DNA of 64,000 nucleotides, taken from contig SYAC01000059.1 in the NCBI GenBank assembly GCA_005787685.1, forward strand, positions 1 through 64,000. Direction: 5' to 3'. The stretch comes from Planctomycetia bacterium. Its GTDB lineage: Bacteria; Planctomycetota; Phycisphaerae; Phycisphaerales; SM1A02. A model generated the notes under the pieces. It was not told where the DNA came from and made no database searches. It saw nothing but the letters and a program-made list of their open reading frames with translations. Below, in pieces: positions 43,162-51,869 of this stretch. Each line of letters opens with the position of its first letter. Position 1 is the stretch's first letter. The position numbers and the translations under genes are program-made.

Positions 43162-46100
43162 TTACGCGGTTGGTGGCGCGGTTGGTGGCGCGGACTTTTG
43201 GGAAATAATCGCCTCGGGAAGAACTCCGTCCCCGCTGTCGGCCACAATTTCAGCGGCGCTTAACCACTCCGTGGCCAAGGTTCGGATTGATTTCTCATCC
43301 AGTGAAAGAAGCGTGCCGTCCACGGCGGACTCATGCAAGCGCGCGAAGAACGCGCCCCAGGAATTGCGCCGCTCTGGTTCCACCGCGGCGCGCACCACCA
43401 TTTCCGTGACCGCGTCGCGCTCGGCGCGCTCTGAAAGTTTGCCTCGAACACCCAGCGGAACAAGCCACGAAAGCGTGCGAATGACTTTGGCGGGCCAATC
43501 GCTGGAGCGAAAATCAAGGCGAATAAAGCGTCCAAACACCGTCGCCTCAATGCGGTTCAAGAAGCGCCGCTCCATGCGGTCGCCGCGGCCAGCGCGCACA
43601 TCAAGCCGCCGCCGAGTGAGTCGTCGCTGCTCCAAACTGGTGCTCATGGTGGCCACAAACACCAGATCGCGAATCAACATTACCTCCGCCAGCGGCAGTG
43701 GCGCGTACACCAATAATGGCCAACCATCTTTGGCGGAATCCGCCCGCGCCAAGCCGCGCAATAAGCGCGCGTATGTTTCGGCGTATGTCATGCCACCCCA
43801 CAACCAACAACGATGAAGACCCGTGACGGCATCGCGCCGCGCAGATCGGCCAGCGCGCGTTCCTGAAAGCGGAGCCATGGACTGCAACAACTCGCGCATC
43901 AACAAACGAAATCGTCCGCGTGAACGGCGCGCGAAGAAGCCACTTTCTGAAATTTCTAGATCAATGCGCCGCACCAAACGCGCCAAGCCTTCCGGTCCGC
44001 GGTCCTTGGTTTCACCGGCGCCAAGCGGCAAATTCATCAGGCGCGTGCGCTCGGTGGCAAGGACGCGACCGTATTGCATGGCTTGCACACAACGGCCATA
44101 GCCGCGCTCTTCTATGCGGCGAACCGCCGCCTCCAACGCGACTTCGCTCACTGGAAGAAGCCCTTGTTGAAAGGCCATTCCAAGCAAAACCAGATCCGCC
44201 AGGCGCTCAGTTAAAAAAGTCCGTCGACACAGATTGGCGACATCCATTAACAACACGCCGTCGCCGCGACACATGTACGACGCCGCCATTGGCAACTCGC
44301 CCGCGGCCTTGAAATCCGCCGCGTCCACTTGATCATCAAGCAACCCAGTGTTGGCAACCAGATAGGTGCGCTCGCGCTGACCCACACGCAGAAATGGATC
44401 GGGCCCAAGCGCGCGCACGGTCTCCACCGCGTCAAGGCCAATCACCACATCAGCTTCGCCGTAGGGAATTTGCGTGGCGCTTGTGGTGGCAATGGCGTCC
44501 AGACTTGTGAAGGCAACTTGACTCCACGCGCGTCGACCAGGGCCGATCGGTATGGATTGCGAAACCGCCTGGACGCGGTAGCCCATAGAACGGCCGGCCT
44601 CGCATAAGGCAAGCGCCGCAAGTCCCGGCGCCTCGCCACGCCAACCTGCGAAGTGCGCGCGCCAGCGACCGCTGTCGGCATGAATAATGCGCGGCGGAGC
44701 AGGCCGCGCAGCGCCAGGCTGCAACTCCTCTGGACGCGGCGGCTTGGTGCGCAAGACTTCAACTTGCTCAAGCAATGGCCGCGCGTGAAATTGAAATTGC
44801 GTTCCGGTGCGATCCGCAAGCACCTCTACCTTAAATTCTGTTTTAAGCGGATTTGTGCCGCGTTCAAGCCCTTTTTCAACCATCTCCGCAGGCGCGCCCA
44901 CGCGCACGTCGCATGCCGCCTCCGCCGACCAAATGGCGCGCTGCAGTGGAACAAATCCCATGCGATCCACTTCGGCGAACGCGCGATCAAGCAAATACAC
45001 ATCGCGTCGCGGCGGAGGGCCATCGCGTCCTATGACCACCGTGAGCCCCTCACGCAAAACCGCCGTGCGCAGCAACTCGCGAAATGCTGGACGATCATTC
45101 AGATCGCCGCGCATAATTTCAACGGCGCTGGCGGCGTCCTGCGGAATAGCCGCGCGTGTGAGTTGCTCAATCTCGGGCGTGTCCTCACCACCCAAATCGC
45201 ACACCGCTAAAATTCGCGGCATGGTATCGCGCGCGCCTTGACGCACGGCGGCTGCGCCCTCGCGCGCATAGCGGCGGCGATCCCAGGCTTCGATCACAAC
45301 CAATCGATCCGATTCCGGAGCGCCGCTATTTTCAAAAATAATTCCAGTGCGTATTTCCTGCTGCGCAACCTCATTGCGCGAATCAAATTGATCAGCCACC
45401 TCCCGAATAATGGAACGCAGTGAATCCATGGCGCCCGAGACGCCAATGCCCTCGCCCCGATCGGGCACCTCGATCTGTTGCGTTTGTTCCACAACTTCCA
45501 AAAGCTTTTCCTTGATCACCAAAGAAGGTCGAACTCGGGTTAAAAGATGGCCAATTTTGCGCGCCAAGATGGATGGCCGCGTCGCGTCATTCATTTCCAG
45601 AATGGGTTCAACCGCGCCGTCGCTGGGCAGGCGATCCCACCAAATCGCGGCGATCTTTTCACCACCGCGGCGGGCCTGCTCCGCCAGTTGCAACACTTCA
45701 CTCGCCAACATGCCTGGGCGCGGCTCCAACACAACCACATTGGCGCAACGCGACAACAACCGCACCAACGACGCGCTGTCCAGTGGGTGAGCCATGGTAA
45801 GCGCCAACAATGGCACACGCCCCAATAAACCCAATTCCTCCAACAAGTGGTGGATGGCCATGACGCATGAGCCCATTGCGATCATGCCCCACGGCTCCAT
45901 TTCTCCGGGCGAGGGCATCGCGCTGAATTGATTCAACTCCAAGCGACGCGCGATGGCCAACGGCTCCTCGCGCTCGGCCGCGCGCGTGGGCCGACGATTG
46001 CGCCGCAACTCCAGCGCTGCGTCGATGCGATCAAGCACACGATTGGGTTCCACTTCAAGCGTGTCCATGGAGCGCAGCAATCCAACATGCACGATCAACG

Positions 46101-46650
46101 CCACCACGCGTTCGCAGGCTTGCGCCACGCGAAACGCATCTTGAATTCCAATTCGCAAACCCGCAACCGTGCTTGGCGCCAAGCATGGCAAGTCCAATTG
46201 CGCCGCACTTTGCAGTGGACACGCGGCGGACGAGAGATATGGATTGTCCTCCAACACCAGCACCACCCGCCCCTCGCCACTGGCGCGCCCGCCACCCTCG
46301 CGCGCCAACACCTGCATGGCCGCGTGCAATTGATCGTTGGGAATAAAGGCGACAGCTCGTTTGCCCTGCGCCGCCGCTCTCAGCGCCAACTCAAGCGCGC
46401 GCGTGGCGTCCACGCAGATTTGCAGAGAAAGTCCGTGGCGCTGGGCCACCTCAAAGGCGCGCGGCTCCACAAAAATTCGAAACAGCATGTCCAGCGGCGG
46501 CTTGCGCGGAGCATAGACATCCGTAATTGGCCATTCGCATTCAAAAATACCCTTCAAAATGGCTTCAAATGCAGTGCATAGCGCAAAGCCCTCGGCGCGC
46601 ACCACCGGCGGCGCCCACACATCATTTTGATTGCGTCCAAATACACTCAC
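43162..46650 (-). CDS. Large degenerate indolepyruvate/2-oxoacid oxidoreductase-like fusion
   Basis: 1162 residues. Residues 20-200 resemble the pyrimidine-binding domain of IorA (QICVDATRALELALRAAAQG, VVLVLEDNPYLSS, VALIVHVGLL). Residues 255-345 resemble its transketolase C-terminal domain (GMIAMGSCVMAIHHLLEELG, VVVLEPRPGMLASEVL). Residues 475-545 resemble only the tail of the thiamine-diphosphate domain (LREGLTVVIGRDGP). No CPGCPH motif, no GDxxx..N cofactor motif and no 4Fe-4S cysteine clusters are visible. Residues 665-860 resemble the IorB/gamma domain (EADVVIGLDAVETVRALGP, YLVANTGLL). The last 300 residues recall the C-terminal domain of fused IOR proteins. Start GTG 46650 overlaps the HAD gene stop. 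Probably not an active oxidoreductase; function unknown. Confidence 0.75.
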   Translation of the reverse strand: MSVFGRNQNDVWAPPVVRAEGFALCTAFEAILKGIFECEWPITDVYAPRKPPLDMLFRIFVEPRAFEVAQRHGLSLQICVDATRALELALRAAAQGKRAVAFIPNDQLHAAMQVLAREGGGRASGEGRVVLVLEDNPYLSSAACPLQSAAQLDLPCLAPSTVAGLRIGIQDAFRVAQACERVVALIVHVGLLRSMDTLEVEPNRVLDRIDAALELRRNRRPTRAAEREEPLAIARRLELNQFSAMPSPGEMEPWGMIAMGSCVMAIHHLLEELGLLGRVPLLALTMAHPLDSASLVRLLSRCANVVVLEPRPGMLASEVLQLAEQARRGGEKIAAIWWDRLPSDGAVEPILEMNDATRPSILARKIGHLLTRVRPSLVIKEKLLEVVEQTQQIEVPDRGEGIGVSGAMDSLRSIIREVADQFDSRNEVAQQEIRTGIIFENSGAPESDRLVVIEAWDRRRYAREGAAAVRQGARDTMPRILAVCDLGGEDTPEIEQLTRAAIPQDAASAVEIMRGDLNDRPAFRELLRTAVLREGLTVVIGRDGPPPRRDVYLLDRAFAEVDRMGFVPLQRAIWSAEAACDVRVGAPAEMVEKGLERGTNPLKTEFKVEVLADRTGTQFQFHARPLLEQVEVLRTKPPRPEELQPGAARPAPPRIIHADSGRWRAHFAGWRGEAPGLAALALCEAGRSMGYRVQAVSQSIPIGPGRRAWSQVAFTSLDAIATTSATQIPYGEADVVIGLDAVETVRALGPDPFLRVGQRERTYLVANTGLLDDQVDAADFKAAGELPMAASYMCRGDGVLLMDVANLCRRTFLTERLADLVLLGMAFQQGLLPVSEVALEAAVRRIEERGYGRCVQAMQYGRVLATERTRLMNLPLGAGETKDRGPEGLARLVRRIDLEISESGFFARRSRGRFRLLMRELLQSMAPLSGTRAGRSARRDAVTGLHRCWLWGGMTYAETYARLLRGLARADSAKDGWPLLVYAPLPLAEVMLIRDLVFVATMSTSLEQRRLTRRRLDVRAGRGDRMERRFLNRIEATVFGRFIRLDFRSSDWPAKVIRTLSWLVPLGVRGKLSERAERDAVTEMVVRAAVEPERRNSWGAFFARLHESAVDGTLLSLDEKSIRTLATEWLSAAEIVADSGDGVLPEAIISQKSAPPTAPPTA

Positions 46651-47540
46651 ACTGTGGATCGTACCGATTGTGCGTTGATGACTCCGCTTAAAATTTGCTC
46701 GGCGGCGTGGGCGAAACCATCCTCATTATGGTGCGGCACAATGTGCTTGGCCAGCGGACGAAGATCGGCGTGCGCATTTTGCATGGCAATTCCAACGCCG
46801 GCCTCACGCACCATGGTGAGATCGTTCAGACCATCGCCAATGGCGAACACCTGCTCATTGGCCAGGCCATGTCGATCGCGCAACTTTTGAATCATGGTCC
46901 ACTTGTCGCTCTCCACGGAATAGATTTCAAGCAGATGCGTTTCGCTTCCAACGGCCGCGCTGGATGTCACGGCGCTCCATGATTGCATGGTGGTCTGTCC
47001 GTGAAATTGCGCGCGCATGGCGGCGCACACTGGCGCCAACACATCGCCATTCTCCACCGCTCCCACACGCAGCACATGGTCAAAACCCAATGCCTCCAAC
47101 TCGTGCAGCGTCCGCACACGCCGCACATCCACTTGATGCGTCTTCAACCACCACTCGGTGGCTGGATTGACTTTCCCCGTGCCCACCAAACAATAATCGT
47201 GGCAACTTCCGTCGTGATCGCGCAGCAAGTGCGCCAACAAACCGCGTTCAATCACCGCCTGAATCAAACTGCGTGCGAGTTCGGGATGGATAGTAAGTCG
47301 CTCCACGGTTTTTCCAGTGGCCGCGTCGCTCATCACGCTTCCGCCCGCAGTGACCGCCATGCCTTTGGCTTGGATCACCTCCAAAATTCGCCGCGATTCC
47401 CGCCACGATCGACCCGTGGCCGGAACAACCTTGAAACCCGCCGCGCGCAGGTCCGTGACGGCCTTGAAATTGCGCGGCGAAACCTTGCCGCCCGCATCCA
47501 GCAGCGTTCCATCCAAGTCGACGGCGATTAAACCTTTCAT
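46647..47540 (-). CDS. HAD-superfamily hydrolase, Cof type
   Basis: 297 residues from ATG 47540. Motif I DLDGT at residues 8-12 with nucleophile D8; motif II in PATGRSW; motif IV GDGLNDLTM near the end with a C2B cap between, as in Cof/YbiV sugar phosphatases. Its substrate is unknown. The stop overlaps the start of the oxidoreductase-like fusion gene, so the pair is translated together. Confidence 0.9.
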   Translation of the reverse strand: MKGLIAVDLDGTLLDAGGKVSPRNFKAVTDLRAAGFKVVPATGRSWRESRRILEVIQAKGMAVTAGGSVMSDAATGKTVERLTIHPELARSLIQAVIERGLLAHLLRDHDGSCHDYCLVGTGKVNPATEWWLKTHQVDVRRVRTLHELEALGFDHVLRVGAVENGDVLAPVCAAMRAQFHGQTTMQSWSAVTSSAAVGSETHLLEIYSVESDKWTMIQKLRDRHGLANEQVFAIGDGLNDLTMVREAGVGIAMQNAHADLRPLAKHIVPHHNEDGFAHAAEQILSGVINAQSVRSTV

Positions 47541-47601
47541 GTCCGCAGCATAGGGGCAACGCCATGAGAAGTCGCCACTTCTCGCTACACTCATTTGCCT
47601 T

Positions 47602-48426
47602 ATGGACAACCGACTCAAAGACATTCAACAAGGCACGCTCACCGAGAGCCGCCTGAACAGCGATTTTCTTTTCTGGCTCAAGACCAAGGGACCCAACTAT
47701 TTATTGGTGGCCATGTTGGTGTTGTGCGGATTCATGGGTTTGAACTGGTGGGAAAATCGCGTGATGCAGGCGCGCGATAGCGCGTGGAGCGAATTTCTGA
47801 GCGCGCAAACTCCGCTGGAATTGATTGAGGTCGCCAACAAAAATGCTGGAACCGATTCCATCTCGCAATTGGCCACGCTCAACGCCGCCGACGCCTACAT
47901 GATGTCCTTGCAAATGAACAAGCGATTTGATCGCGAAGCGGGCGCGGCGGACGCGGCGCTGACACCCGATATGCGCGTGGAATATCTCGCGGAGGCCGCC
48001 CGCTTGTACGCCAAAGTGGCCAGCGAAGGTTCGACCACGATTGGTCCCGCAAGTCTGCTCACGGTATCCGCGCTGTTTGGTCAAGCGGCTGTCGCTGAAA
48101 CAAAAAATGATCCGACCCAAGCCGGGCTGCTTCTGACTCAAGCCAAGGAACTGGCCGCCAAGACCTATCCGCATTTGGCGACCGTGGCGGACAATCGCAA
48201 GCAATCCTTGCCCGAATTGACCAAAGTTCGCGACATGCCCCCGCGACCGGTGGACCAAAACACTTCCATGGACGCCTCGGCGAGCACCCAAAATGTGTTG
48301 ATGCCAGTCAACGCAACAACCGACGCGACCAACTCTGCGCCCATGCCTATTCGCGTGACTCCCATTGAAACTGCTCCAGTATCCACGCCATCCACTGAGC
48401 CCGCCGCGCCCGCTTCACCAAAGTAA
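47602..48426 (+). CDS. Membrane-anchored TPR-like protein, YfgM-like
   Basis: 274 residues. A short cytoplasmic N-terminus (DFLFWLKTKGPNY) leads into one membrane helix (about 33-48, LLVAMLVLCGFMGLNWW), then a helical domain, then a Pro/Thr/Ala-rich disordered tail from about 205. The layout and the WWENRV segment after the helix resemble YfgM-type ancillary translocon proteins; similarity is moderate. It lies 12 bases upstream of the pseudouridine synthase gene. Confidence 0.7.
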   Translation: MDNRLKDIQQGTLTESRLNSDFLFWLKTKGPNYLLVAMLVLCGFMGLNWWENRVMQARDSAWSEFLSAQTPLELIEVANKNAGTDSISQLATLNAADAYMMSLQMNKRFDREAGAADAALTPDMRVEYLAEAARLYAKVASEGSTTIGPASLLTVSALFGQAAVAETKNDPTQAGLLLTQAKELAAKTYPHLATVADNRKQSLPELTKVRDMPPRPVDQNTSMDASASTQNVLMPVNATTDATNSAPMPIRVTPIETAPVSTPSTEPAAPASPK

Positions 48427-48438
48427 TCGCGCCAGTGA

Positions 48439-49551
48439 ATGAGAGAGCCCAACGAAATCAATCCCGAGGAACTTCAGGCGCTCTATGAGGGCCAAGAAGG
48501 CGACGACGACACTCCGATCAAGGTGACATTTGAATTGCAGCGCGACTTGGACAAGCGCCTTGACCGCTATTTGGTCGACCGCATTCCATTTCTCAGCCGC
48601 ACCTCGCTGCAGCGTCTGATCCATGAGCAAAGCATCACGGTGAACGGGCGCATTCCAAAGCCCAGCACCAAGTTGCACAAGGGCGACACCATTGTCGCGG
48701 TGCTTCCGCCGCCACCTTCCAGCGAGGTTCCACCCGACGACATTCCACTGGACATTGTGCATGAGGACAACGACATTATTGTTGTCAACAAGCAAGCTGG
48801 ACTGCTGGTGCATCCGGCGCGCAGCTACAAGCGCGGGACGCTCATCAACGCGTTGGCCTGGCATTTTCTGCATCGCTCGCAAGGCGCGTTGAGCGAAGTT
48901 GGCAAGGAGTTCGCGCGTCCAGGCGTGGTGCATCGCCTAGATCGCTGGACCACCGGCGTCATGGTGGCCGCCAAGACCGACACCGCGCACTGGCGCATCG
49001 CCAAGCAATTTGAGAATCGCACCACTGAAAAACGCTATCTGGCGTTGGTGCATGGAACGCCCGAGCCGGTGACGGATTTGATTGATTTACCGCTGGGAAA
49101 GCACGCAACGATTCGCGAGTTGTACGCGGTGCGCTGGGGCGACGAGGGCAAGGAAAGCCGCACCATCTATAGAACCATTGAGCGCTACGACGGCTTTGCC
49201 CTGGTTGAATTGGAATTGCTGACTGGGCGTACGCATCAAATCCGCGTGCATATGAGCCACTTGGGTTGGCCCATTGTGGGCGACGACATGTACGACGGCA
49301 AGCGGCTCACCGCGGCACAGTTGGGCATTGATGGTGGCGACAGTACGCGCATTGTCATGGATCGCCAAGCGCTGCATGCGGCAATGTTGCGCTTGGATCA
49401 TCCGACTTCGCGCCAGAAGGTCACCTTCACTGGCGCGGTGCCCGATGACTTTCGCGAGATTATTTTCGCTCTGCGTAAAAAAGGCTACGAGGCTGTGGAC
49501 GCGGCTGGCTCCACGCTGTCGCTGGAAAAGCTCGGCTTGTCACGCCAATAA
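48439..49551 (+). CDS. RluA/RluD-family ribosomal large-subunit pseudouridine synthase
   Basis: 370 residues. An N-terminal S4 RNA-binding domain (LDKRLDRYLVDRIPFLSRTS to ITVNGRIPKPSTKLHKGDTI) precedes the catalytic domain with HRLDRWTTGVMV (catalytic Asp), EKRYLALVHG and GRTHQIRVHM. It isomerises uridines of 23S rRNA; the RluD target helix 69 is likely but not proven. An acidic 25-residue N-terminal stretch precedes the S4 domain. Confidence 0.92.
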   Translation: MREPNEINPEELQALYEGQEGDDDTPIKVTFELQRDLDKRLDRYLVDRIPFLSRTSLQRLIHEQSITVNGRIPKPSTKLHKGDTIVAVLPPPPSSEVPPDDIPLDIVHEDNDIIVVNKQAGLLVHPARSYKRGTLINALAWHFLHRSQGALSEVGKEFARPGVVHRLDRWTTGVMVAAKTDTAHWRIAKQFENRTTEKRYLALVHGTPEPVTDLIDLPLGKHATIRELYAVRWGDEGKESRTIYRTIERYDGFALVELELLTGRTHQIRVHMSHLGWPIVGDDMYDGKRLTAAQLGIDGGDSTRIVMDRQALHAAMLRLDHPTSRQKVTFTGAVPDDFREIIFALRKKGYEAVDAAGSTLSLEKLGLSRQ

Positions 49552-49566
49552 AGTTCCTTGCGAACT

Positions 49567-49586
49567 GCGCGCGCAACTTGCGCGCG
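49567..49586. terminator. GC-rich inverted repeat between convergent genes
   Basis: GCGCGCAA (49569-49576) and TTGCGCGC (49578-49585) can fold into a short hairpin between the convergent rluD-type and aat genes. There is no T tract, so a terminator role is weak. Confidence 0.3.
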
Positions 49587-49603
49587 ATATTGGCGAATCA
49601 AAA

Positions 49604-50212
49604 TTAAAATGACACATCCAAGTCCAGCGCCGTCCCCAACTGCGCCCCATAGTCCGCCGCGGATATTTCAACGCCGCCAAAGCTCAACACCAACGGATTG
49701 GAATATTGGCTGTCAAGCAGCGTAAATTGCCTTGATTTCAAGTGCGTGACCAGCCAATGCAAGCATGCCTTGCTGGCGTTGCCCGCGCCGGCGTTGCGTA
49801 ACACAAACATGCTTTCGCCAAAGAAGGCTCCACCAATGGCAACTCCATACAGTCCCCCCACCAACTTGTCATCCAACCACGCCTCGACGCTGTGGGCAAA
49901 ACCCAAGGCATGCAACGCGCAGTACGCCGCCACCATGGATTCGGAAATCCATGTGCGCTCTTGATCTGGCCGCGGCAACATGCATCCGCGCATCACTTGC
50001 TCAAACGCCGTGTCGGCGCGTAAGCGAAACAGGCTTGATCGGATCGCACGCTGCGAAGTGTGCGGCAGTTGAAATGCGTTCAGCGGAATCACGCAGCGCG
50101 GATCGCATGTGTAGTAGTTCACCACGCCGGTCTCCGCATCCGCCATTGGAAACGCTCCGCTGGCGTATGCGGCCAGCAATGATTCTGGAGAAAGATCAGC
50201 CTGGCTTGACAT
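49604..50212 (-). CDS. aat: Leucyl/phenylalanyl-tRNA-protein transferase
   Basis: 202 residues from ATG 50212. Landmarks: LLAAYASGAFPMAD near the N-terminus, TWISESMVAAYCALHALGFA, HSVEAWLDDKLVGGLYGVAI and GGAFFGESMF, all strongly conserved in Aat. It adds Leu or Phe to N-terminal basic residues to mark proteins for ClpAP (N-end rule). No clp genes are nearby. Confidence 0.95.
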   Translation of the reverse strand: MSSQADLSPESLLAAYASGAFPMADAETGVVNYYTCDPRCVIPLNAFQLPHTSQRAIRSSLFRLRADTAFEQVMRGCMLPRPDQERTWISESMVAAYCALHALGFAHSVEAWLDDKLVGGLYGVAIGGAFFGESMFVLRNAGAGNASKACLHWLVTHLKSRQFTLLDSQYSNPLVLSFGGVEISAADYGAQLGTALDLDVSF

Positions 50213-50307
50213 AGGTTTGATTGTGTCCAATTGCCCGCGCATGGCAAGTCCCAAAGCCTTGCGCAATTTCATGTGGCGCCCACACTTCAACCGATAGACA
50301 GTGCGAC

Positions 50308-50556
50308 ATGATGTGTGGCAATGGACATCTTGACGGACAAGTGATTGCCTTGACCAGCAAAATAATTCACCACGACCACGTTGTGGATTTAGTGGTGGTC
50401 TTTGATGGCCAGCCGACCGGCGTACCTATTCGAGTCACTGGTTTGGCGCTTCCAGCCGGCGGCATTGACTCCGGCAGCCGTATTCAAGTCGCCTGGATTT
50501 CTGGACGGGTTCAGTCCATCCGATTGCTGCAATCTCCCGCCTATTTGCTGGCTTGA
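50308..50556 (+). CDS. Small protein of unknown function
   Basis: 82 residues from ATG 50308 (ATG 50311 is also possible). The composition is that of a folded, beta-rich domain (VVDLVVVFDGQPTGVPIRVT and SGSRIQVAWISGRVQSI). No family recognised and no clear Shine-Dalgarno. It sits between aat and a convergent small gene that ends 5 bases away. Confidence 0.45.
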   Translation: MMCGNGHLDGQVIALTSKIIHHDHVVDLVVVFDGQPTGVPIRVTGLALPAGGIDSGSRIQVAWISGRVQSIRLLQSPAYLLA

Positions 50557-50560
50557 GCCT

Positions 50561-50908
50561 TCAAACAACCTCTATGAGCCCCCCGCGCAGCGCTGTCCAT
50601 TTTTCAACGCGCCAAGGCTTGAGTTGATCGGCCGTTTCGGCTAAAGTTTCCCCCCTCGGGCCGTCGGTGACGAACTCCACAAGAGTCGGCGCCGCACGGG
50701 GCGTGCCGTCGCGGCTGACGGGCGCTCCTGCCTCGACGACAGCCGCGGTGCGGGGAATGGTCCCTGAGCCGCGAAAAGAGTTGCGCGCGTGCGGGCTCTT
50801 CGGTTCAGGTTGACTTTTTCTCGGAGCACATTCACAAGCGACACACTCAACACAACTCAACAGACGCTTCTCACAATCCGCAATGGATTGATCCAAGATA
50901 GAATTCAT
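50561..50908 (-). CDS. Small Cys-rich-start protein of unknown function
   Basis: 115 residues from ATG 50908. Five cysteines fall in the first 30 residues (CEKRLLSCVECVACECAP), followed by a polar middle and a Trp-containing end (KPWRVEKWTALRGG). No known family. It starts 27 bases before tRNA-Gln on the opposite strand, so the two may share an AT-rich promoter region. The local base composition is more GC-rich than the flanks. Confidence 0.45.
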   Translation of the reverse strand: MNSILDQSIADCEKRLLSCVECVACECAPRKSQPEPKSPHARNSFRGSGTIPRTAAVVEAGAPVSRDGTPRAAPTLVEFVTDGPRGETLAETADQLKPWRVEKWTALRGGLIEVV

Positions 50909-50934
50909 AGATAGTATTGAAATTGAATTTATTT

Positions 50935-51005
50935 TGGCCCGTGGTGTAACGGTAGCACAGGAGATTTTGGTTCTCCTTGTCCTAGTTCGAATCTAGGCGG
51001 GCCAA
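50935..51005 (+). tRNA. tRNA-Gln (anticodon TTG)
   Basis: The 7-bp acceptor stem TGGCCCG/CGGGCCA closes fully. The D arm is GGTGTAACGGTAGCAC. The anticodon arm GGAGA-TTTTGGT-TCTCC gives anticodon TTG (UUG, Gln). The T arm is CCTAG-TTCGAAT-CTAGG. The discriminator is A51005, and CCA is not encoded. Confidence 0.96.
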
Positions 51006-51074
51006 TTCTATTCACACCAGAGGCAGCGTCCGCGCGCAAGCGTGTTGAGTGCCGCCTTCATTGCAAATCTCATC

Positions 51075-51869
51075 ATGAACAACCACACCACGACAACTTC
51101 GCCCGACTCCGCAATTATTTTGGCGGCAGGAAAAGGCACGCGCATGAACAGCGACTTGCCCAAGGTCATGCATCCGGTGGCCGGGCAACCCATGGTGAAG
51201 TGGGTTGTGCAAAGCGCCCGCCAAGTGGGCGCCAAAGAAATTGTGCTCGTCGTGGGCCACCGCGCCGATGTTGTGCAAGCCGCGTTCGCCAATGACAAAC
51301 CCGCCTGCCACTGCGTCATGCAATCGCCGCAACAGGGAACTGGCCACGCCGTTGATCAAGCGCGCGCGCTGCATGAAAAAGGCTTGCTGGGGGAAAATGT
51401 CTTCGTGTTGTGCGGAGACGGCCCGCTGATTCAAGCGCAAACCCTGCGAAAATTATGGCAAAAGCATGACAGTGAACACGCCGCCGCCAGCCTGGCCACC
51501 AGCATTGTCAAGGACGCCAGTGGCTACGGCCGCATTGAGCGCGACGGCGCCGGAAAGTTTCTGCGCATTGTGGAGCAGAAGGACGCCACGCCCGCGCAAC
51601 TGGCGTTGAAGGAGATCAATCCCAGCTACTACCTCTTCAATACCAAGGCGTTGTTTGAGGCCCTGAAATTGGTCACCAACAAGAACGCCAACGGCGAGTA
51701 CTACATCACCGATGTCTTTGAACTGCTGCTCAAGCGCGGTTTGCATATCGCCGTCATGAACGCGGTGCCAGAGGAGGAAGTCCTCAGCATCAACACCCCG
51801 CAACAACTCGCGCAAGTGGACGGAATTCTGCGCGCACGCAATCGCATTCCATTGGAATCCACATCATGA
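51075..51869 (+). CDS. glmU: GlmU-type N-acetylglucosamine-1-phosphate uridylyltransferase (N-terminal domain only)
   Basis: 264 residues from ATG 51075. The nucleotidyltransferase signature AIILAAGKGTRMNSDLPKV, the QQGTGHAV motif, CGDGPLI and the Mg-binding region N.NGEYYITD match the pyrophosphorylase half of GlmU. The left-handed beta-helix acetyltransferase half of bifunctional GlmU (about 200 residues) is missing; the protein ends where the linker helix would start. It makes UDP-GlcNAc from GlcNAc-1-P. Another enzyme must supply GlcNAc-1-P. The stop overlaps the prs start (ATGA). Confidence 0.88.
   Translation: MNNHTTTTSPDSAIILAAGKGTRMNSDLPKVMHPVAGQPMVKWVVQSARQVGAKEIVLVVGHRADVVQAAFANDKPACHCVMQSPQQGTGHAVDQARALHEKGLLGENVFVLCGDGPLIQAQTLRKLWQKHDSEHAAASLATSIVKDASGYGRIERDGAGKFLRIVEQKDATPAQLALKEINPSYYLFNTKALFEALKLVTNKNANGEYYITDVFELLLKRGLHIAVMNAVPEEEVLSINTPQQLAQVDGILRARNRIPLESTS

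Noticed and set aside
43140-43195. Short GGTTGGTGGCGC tandem repeat at the end of the oxidoreductase-like gene
   Set aside because: It only encodes a PPTAPPTA tail; too short to call a separate element.
50935-51005. tRNA-Gln as an integration site
   Set aside because: No integrase gene and no second copy of the tRNA 3' end seen in the flanks.
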